Below, piece by piece: positions 57,811-64,000 of a stretch of 64,000 nt of DNA. Made by a program: the position numbers and the translations under genes. How positions within the stretch are numbered: position 1 is the stretch's first letter; the number at the start of each line of letters is the position of its first letter. The stretch spans positions 2,046,001-2,110,000 of the forward strand of contig JAHEWK010000013.1 in NCBI GenBank assembly GCA_020740775.1, written 5' to 3'. The stretch is from Ilyonectria destructans (lineage: Eukaryota; Ascomycota; Sordariomycetes; Hypocreales; Nectriaceae). The notes under the pieces were generated by a model. The model did not search any database, was not told the origin of the DNA, and worked only from the letters and a program-made list of their open reading frames with translations.

Positions 57811-60800
57811 ACGGAGACTACAAACATCCGGGTACCTTGCTTGACAGGCGTCGCATCTCGGCTGAAAGCTCACGAAAAAAAGGTGAGGCGAGTGGGGAAA
57901 GAGATGAGACACGGAGGAGACACCCGCGCCACCCGTCTGGATATACACGCACACACATTACATACACGACAGCCAGGCGGGAGCGGGGTGGGAAGAGGAA
58001 AAAACAAATGAAAAGCGCGAGATATGAAGAGATGCAAGCCATTGCGTCACCCAAAGACGCTGCTGATCAATGTCGCGACAAGGCTCAAGCAGGCGGCCCC
58101 ATTGGGAACATGAAAGACGGGCGAGCGGCGCGGACATGGGGACGAGGCGGTGCCGCTTGGGTGAGGAGGAGGAACGTGGCTTTTGGTCAATTCTTGTTGC
58201 ATGGTTTTTTTGGTCACACACATCCGAGTCCATTTTCAACGGGGTTGAGGCGTTTTGTGGCTTTTGTTTTCGCATGGAGGTTCATCGTTCTTTTGCTTTC
58301 TTCTCCATTCTTTCATACGCATGCCCCTTGGACAGGAGCAGGGGCTCATCTTATTTGATATCCACAGGATGGCGGACGCGAGTGAATATTGCGGAATCAT
58401 ATTGTCTTCGGCAGTATCAATTATCACATTGGCTCTACATTATTTTTTCGAAGGAGGATTTTGACCTGGGTGTGGGCGGGCATTGCACAGGCGGCGGGAT
58501 GCGGAGGGCATGCGAGGTCTGGACCGGGGAACGCGGCTGGGGAAACGGGGAAACGAGGAGGGAGCGTTATTACGCATTCGGACAACATCAAACAGTATCT
58601 TATTGTATCGTAGTATCAAACTTGTAATCTAGCACTATACGATCGTGGCTTGGTTATACCCAGACGGGAAACAGGGGGTGGGAGGAGACGAAGATAATGC
58701 GAAAAATAAAGTCTAAGTCGATAATTTTCGGACGCAGCTTATCAGGACTCGAACATGCCATCTAATCCTGACCGTTGGTGTCCTACTCGTACGCAAATTG
58801 AGAAATGTCTTCTCGCTTACCGTCATAGACCCCGGCGTGTCTCAGATCTCAGCGAACAGTCGTCGACGCGCGAGTCAATGACTGCAGTGCCTTGGTGGGA
58901 TCTTGCCTTTAGTGAGACCCATCAAATCAACATCATCTATCTTGAGAGGGGAACCTCGGCTCAAATGACGCCATTCGCCATCTGTTTCCTTTTTCCCTTC
59001 TCTTTCGATAGCGACACTCTCTTCTAATCAATCTGTGCTTAGCTGCACAGAAGCGTCTCAGTTTGCATGACGGCCAAGTGGCTGGAACACGACAGGTCAG
59101 AATCTTCGAGAGAAACAGGGATAGTGAACGCCTGGCGTCGAGACGGGCTCATGATTCGCGCCGCCGCAATCAGGGCTGGTATGGGGGATCTGGCTCCCGC
59201 GAGCCCGAAAGACGCCCAAGTTCACCGAGCCTTCCACCACTTTCTCTGGGTGGGAGGGGGACCCTTGCTACTGGTGTACGGTGGAACATGGCTGCTGGTC
59301 CAAGTGGGAATTGTTCAAAAAGGAAGCATAACCGAAATTTCGTTGGAGTGGTTGGGGCTGGGCTTCTGGTGTGCGTCCGTGGTTTTTCTTTGGCGGTGGC
59401 CGGTTGACGGAACGGAACCTGAATGGCGGAGCGGCGACGCACGATGGCATTAGCCTTGGAAGAAAAACGAAGGAAAGGATAGACGAGGGCTTGCGTGAGG
59501 TTTCGGGAGCATCGCATCGAATCGATCGGGCTCGTGGGTTTTGTGGGGGGTGATCGATCCGATGCGACGTGCGAACTGACGATCACTGCAAAGCCAGGTA
59601 CTAGCTGGGATCGGAGGCTGCGGAATCGCGAAGCGAGGGTGGCGGGTCAAACGATGCTATTCACAATCCTGGGGGGAGAAACTGGCGGTAGCAATGGGCA
59701 GGCCCGGCTGTTGGTGAAGTCGGTGATGCCCTACGATGGTGTGGGACTTGCGAGGGGATCGACTAATAAGACGATCAAACGTGGAGAGCTCGGTGTGGAC
59801 GCCCAGTGTCACCCCAGCGCCACACTCAATTTGAATGTATGAATGAACCGCCACAGTGCCAGGTCATATCCGCAGCGACATGCACGCCAGCGCGATCAAA
59901 GACACGCATGCGCACACACTTTGCGAGAAGGAATCTTTGCTCGACTCGTTCTTTCACCCCAAAATACCAGGATTATGCCGCCCCTCCCGGAAGAGGCCAG
60001 GGTGCATACCGCATCGCTCGCCGCTCCGTCGATGGAGTATCCTTCCAATTGCACGCACGCGATGCGGCTGACGTGCGTCCGAGCCGTTCATCGTCCCGAG
60101 TTAGCGCGGGCGACGGACCATTTCCCTGCCGGCATTGGGGGGGGCTAATGGCTCATTCCGCCCGCCGTAGCTTCGCTGTGGCCCGCTAAAAACCGGGAGA
60201 TGGCTGCTGGGGTTGCCCCGTAGGGCTCGCTACCCGTGAAAGTAATCCGTGGATGGACGGGGCAAGGCCATGGGCGTCCGTCGGAAATAGTGGCCGATTG
60301 GGGGGGCCGCCGCTAATTTAGCAGGTGGACGGGCCCGCGGCGCCGCGGCGCGCACGTCGTTCCGGGGCTTTTAGTGAGCGATGGCCTGGAGTGACAGGCC
60401 ACGCCGGTGCTCAAATCAAGGTTCTGTTCTCGAAAACAACGCTACGAAATACCGTGCACACCTGACTGACGCCTTTGTCATCTCCGCTTCCCTAACTTCT
60501 GTCGCCCATCCACCAACTACAACAACGCACCCCCGCCAAATCCATCCTGATTCCTCCGTCCGCCACCCGCGCCATTAACGCCATCAAGGCCAGACCATCT
60601 AACTGGCTATCGTGCTGTCTCTCTGTTTGGCTGCGTCGACGCACGCCTGTCTGTCTCGCCAGTCACATTGCGCGAGAAGATGACAGCTCAACTTTGATCG
60701 GCCCCATCCCGACCACTCACGCGACTCCTCTCCCCTGACACAGCTGAAACCTCTCGCCGGTTGGCGTTGAGCCTGCTGCTGGACGCTCAAAACGGCGAAA

Positions 60801-61464
60801 CACGCAGCGCCGTCGCAGCTTGTTGGCGAAGTTGGTTGATTCTTCGGCTCTTAGCTACATTGGCGCCGTTGGTTGAGACCTCGCTGCTCATTCCTTGGCT
60901 GGCGTTGTGTCACCACGCTCTGCCCTTCTCGGCTCCGTGGCACACACGCCATCTTTTTGCCGCCTGATAATTGCTGGCCCTCAAAGAAGCAAACCGTCGC
61001 TTGCTCCTTTGAGAGTCTTGGACAAAGGCGTCTACCCCACAAGTGCTAAGGCATTGCCACGGTATCCTCGTTCTAGACTTTTGCTATCAATCTGTCACCA
61101 AAGAACGTGGACGGTCTGAAAGCGGACAGTGCGCAACTGCAGCTGAGCCCCTCTGCCCCTCCGCCACCTCCGCCATCTTCGCTTCGTCTTTCGTCTTATT
61201 GCCTGTTTCTCGGCCTCTCTGTTGTGCTTCTCGGCTCTTGGCATAGGCATACACCATCCTGCTCCGTGATACCCGTGAACCTAGAATCCACCACACCAAC
61301 GGCCGAGACCACTGGCATCACTCCTCTGGCCTTCCTGCAAGCAACCATCTCCGTGGCATCTCTTCTGTCGACATCAGCGACTCACCGGAGTATCCTTGCA
61401 ACCCCTCGGTATTGCCCAAACGAGCCAAAGACAAGCCCACGCACTGAGATAGAATGCGCTCCAG
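57811..61464. other. 3' flank of the BrlA-like gene and promoter of the LRR-like gene
   Basis: 3.65 kb with no recognised gene. Frames on both strands are short and without domains. A GC-rich segment at about 60,100-60,370 contains two palindromes. CT-rich sequence from about 60,480 to 61,460 suggests the leader of the next gene. Confidence 0.5.
60312..60348. repeat. paired palindromes GCTAATTTAGC and a 14-bp GC palindrome
   Basis: GCTAA-T-TTAGC at 60312-60322 is followed at 60335-60348 by the perfect 14-base palindrome CCGCGGCGCCGCGG. Together they form a compact structured GC-rich spot about 1.1 kb upstream of the LRR-like gene. Confidence 0.6.
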
Positions 61465-63827
61465 ATGACTGAAGTACTCCCATCCTATCACGAGGCGACT
61501 GCGCGTCAAGATTGGCTTCATCTCGTGGCGTCCTTTGTAGCGCCTCCAGACTACCCAGCGCTTTGCCTGGTAGATAGGCGCTTCTGGCATGTCTTTGCGC
61601 CACGCCTTTGGTTCAACGTCTTGCTGGCCGCCCGGCAAGCCGGCCTACAATCAGGGGATGGTAAGTTCAGCCACATCCGGACCCCGTGATGGCGCCCTGT
61701 CACTGGTGGACGCTGACACAAATCGTTTAAACAGACTTAGCTTGGTGGTTTAACTTTGTCTTTGTTCGACTTGAACGCACCCAGCCCAAGACTCGAGCCT
61801 TAGTTCGCGTTCTCGACGCCAGAGAGTTTGCAAAGGACTCATATCATTTTGCTTCAGACCAACAAGAGCGGTCGCTAAACCAGAGTTTCAAGCGGGCGCT
61901 TGCGCTCCTACCAAATCTGTCTTGCATTCTCCTTGATGGTCACGCGGATTTAGACCCGGGAAACTTCCTTGTTGGCAATGATCCGGGGACACGCGATCAA
62001 CGGCTTCTCATGTTGAGTATCGCCGGTTATCCATCTCCCTTGCCATCAACCTTCTTTAACTTTCCGAATTTAATCGGAGTGGTTTATCTTGACATCTCTG
62101 GCATACCTGGATCCATCTGGCCGATGATCCAACCACATATTCTGCCGGACTTACGCATTCTCAAGATTCGCAATCGTGAGGTCGACGATGTGGCGTTCAA
62201 CGCTCTAGCCCTTTGTTTCGGAATTCGGCTCTGGAGCTTGGACATTAGTGAAAACCGACTAACGGACGCCATCATTGCAACGCTGACTACAAAATGCTTC
62301 CGCGCGAGCAACCTTCGGTCCGAAGCTTACTTTCGAGTTGAGGGAAAGCTTGTAACGGCCCGAGGGGGAACCCCTGACTACGGAACATTCATCTTTGTAG
62401 AGGAATCGGAGTGGAGCGGTTCATTTTCCCACCCAGAACGCTATCTCGCCGATGCCCCAATGTACATGGCTGACCCAGAATCGGGACCACAGGAGTACCA
62501 ATTTTTCCGGTCCGATGGGCAGGGTCGAATTAACCCCGACTCTGCTGATGACGTGCACCGAGCATTTTCCGATCAGGATCGCCATTTGTCCGTGGAGAAC
62601 TATCGCGACTGCCTGGGTCTGACCCACTTGAATTTGTCCAACAACAAGATCTCGGCCTTTGGGATTGAGAAGCTGCTCAGAAATTCCAACGGTCACTTGG
62701 AGGAACTAACCAGCAATTCCATGCCACTGGTAGTTCCCCCAAAGACCCAATCGCGGATATGGCCCAAATCAGTCATGTTGTATGGGATACTGAACGCAGC
62801 TCATGTCCTACGTCCTCTCTTCTCGTCTAATCTCCGTACCCTGAGGCTGCACCACTCTGTTGTTACTCAGATCCCCACACTGGAAATGGAAGGGCTGTCG
62901 AAATTGAGTCGGTTGTATATCGCCGAGACCTCGATCCTATCCCGCTCGGAGCAAGCATACGCCCAGTCCTTTGTTCCAGACATGAACCCGCGATTGACGT
63001 CGTTAACCCTCACGAGTATCCCGCGACGCTCATCAGGCCCACTGATCGCCAAGCTGGTTCGTTTTCTCAAACTGCTATCGATTCAAGAGCGGTTGATTCA
63101 CGATGCGAACATGATATCATCATCATGGCGTGGGTCTGGTACATTAAAAGGTCTCAGACATCTTCGGCTTGAGTTTGAGTCAGATGCTAAGGAAGAGAGC
63201 ATCGATATGTCAGAACATCTTGATGCGGAAGAGTTGATGAACACTGGGGATCAAGGATTTAGTTTCTTTAATGACGAACGTGCGACACGGCGACCAACAT
63301 TGACTTCGCAGTTGTCTGGTCTGGGAGGTGTTACAAATTCAAGTGGGGCTACCCATGAGAGCCGCGACGATGAGTCGGACCGAGTGGACGGCGATTTCTT
63401 GACCCACAATGGAGAATGGAATGGGAAGGCCTTTTCAGTGCCGGTATGGATCGGGACCAAGGCGCCGAGCGGTAACCCCGTCATCAATGAATATCGGAGG
63501 TTGGTACTGAAGCACAATCTCCGAGACGGAGTTGGTCCGGCGACAACAAGCCAAGTGATTGCGGGTGCACCTGACAAATCATATATCTTCCACACGGCGT
63601 GGTGTATGGCGATAATGCCCGATAACCTTGAAGCACCCCCGTGGGATAATCTTATGGCCATGAAGGACGTTTTAGAGGAGCTGAAACAGTTTCGGTTGAG
63701 GGGAAGAGTCAAACACATGGATCTCAAGAAACAAACCACCGGAGGAACAAAAGTCCCTCCAGGTGAACCTCACTTTTTCTGGATGGGAAAGTTGGAAGTT
63801 TCAAAAGAGGAGCCGATGCCTCGATGA
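61465..63827 (+). CDS. leucine-rich-repeat, F-box-like protein of unknown function
   Basis: Two exons: 61465-61660 and 61735-63827; 762 residues. The N-terminus (LHLVASFVAPPDYPALCLVDRRFWHVFAPRLW) reads like an F-box-type motif, suggesting a substrate receptor for an SCF ubiquitin ligase, though the match is by eye. The next 400 residues contain scattered leucine-rich repeats: LIGVVYLDISGIPG, LRILKIRN, LWSLDISENRLTD, LTHLNLSNNKIS, LRTLRLHHS, LSRLYIAETS and LTSLTLTS. The C-terminal 250 residues include an acidic linker and a conserved-looking globular end with VPVWIGTKAPSGNPV and PGEPHFFWMGKLEVS. I recall similar mould proteins labelled only as LRR-domain proteins. The frame is open and well coded across exon 2. 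Substrate unknown. Confidence 0.8.
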
Positions 63828-64000
63828 AAGCCACCGAAGGATTGGGGATGAACTAAACGATATGGCTTGTCGGTCAAAGCCGGTATGTAAATACATGGAT
63901 ATATTGTGTGTATATACTAAACGATACCCAGAGACCCACAACCACGGCTGATATGCTCTAGTACTCAACCCAGGCAGAGTAGTAGTGGCCGCGAATACCG
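63828..64000. other. 3' flank of the LRR-like gene
   Basis: The window ends 173 bases after the stop codon. The sequence is AT-rich and noncoding as far as can be seen. Confidence 0.5.

Noticed and set aside
58740..58790. Possible tRNA T-arm (GACTCGAAC on plus)
   Set aside because: The five-base T-stem does not pair on the minus strand, and no acceptor or anticodon arm can be placed around it. The same applies to a similar match near 3547.

Overview
The window is nuclear DNA of a filamentous ascomycete, most likely a Sordariomycete and probably in the Hypocreales. The evidence is short spliceosomal introns (46-90 nt, GTRNGT donors, CTAAC-type branch sites, YAG acceptors), long pyrimidine-rich 5' leaders, and a typical mould gene set: cutinase, BrlA-like conidiation regulator, Atg27, polyglutamine Spt20, Pex22-like peroxin. 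The order assignment rests on remembered homologues and was not searched. I support 16 protein genes, rebuilt exon by exon; no tRNA, rRNA, CRISPR array or intact transposon was seen.

Layout. 1-5.2 kb: gene-free, rich in TACGTA. 5.2-12.8 kb: adenine deaminase (+) converging on the E4 ubiquitin factor Ufd2 (-), followed by a RING/TRAF-type zinc-finger E3 candidate (-). 14.3-22.9 kb: calpain-like protease, secreted cutinase and a membrane-anchored alpha/beta hydrolase, all (+). 22.9-29.1 kb: no coding gene found, strongly strand-asymmetric base composition. 29.2-31.4 kb: glutamate decarboxylase (+). 33.3-35.4 kb: two convergent secreted-protein genes, one resembling the C-terminal tail of killer-toxin-like class V chitinases without a chitinase domain. 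35.8-45.6 kb: Arg8, Atg27, Spt20 and a Pex22-like peroxin, all (-). 46.3-48.2 kb: eIF2B gamma (+), divergent from the peroxin. 48.2-56.6 kb: gene-free, leading to the BrlA-like gene (+) at 56.6-57.8 kb. 61.5-63.8 kb: an F-box/leucine-rich-repeat-like protein (+).

Most genes are unrelated housekeeping neighbours. Three local associations stand out. Two ubiquitin-system genes sit side by side. Arg8 has two perfect TGASTCA sites upstream, as expected for CPC1/Gcn4 cross-pathway control. The secreted pair at 33-35 kb abuts so tightly that the stop codon of one lies inside the last recognisable exon of the other; this is the best candidate for something undescribed.
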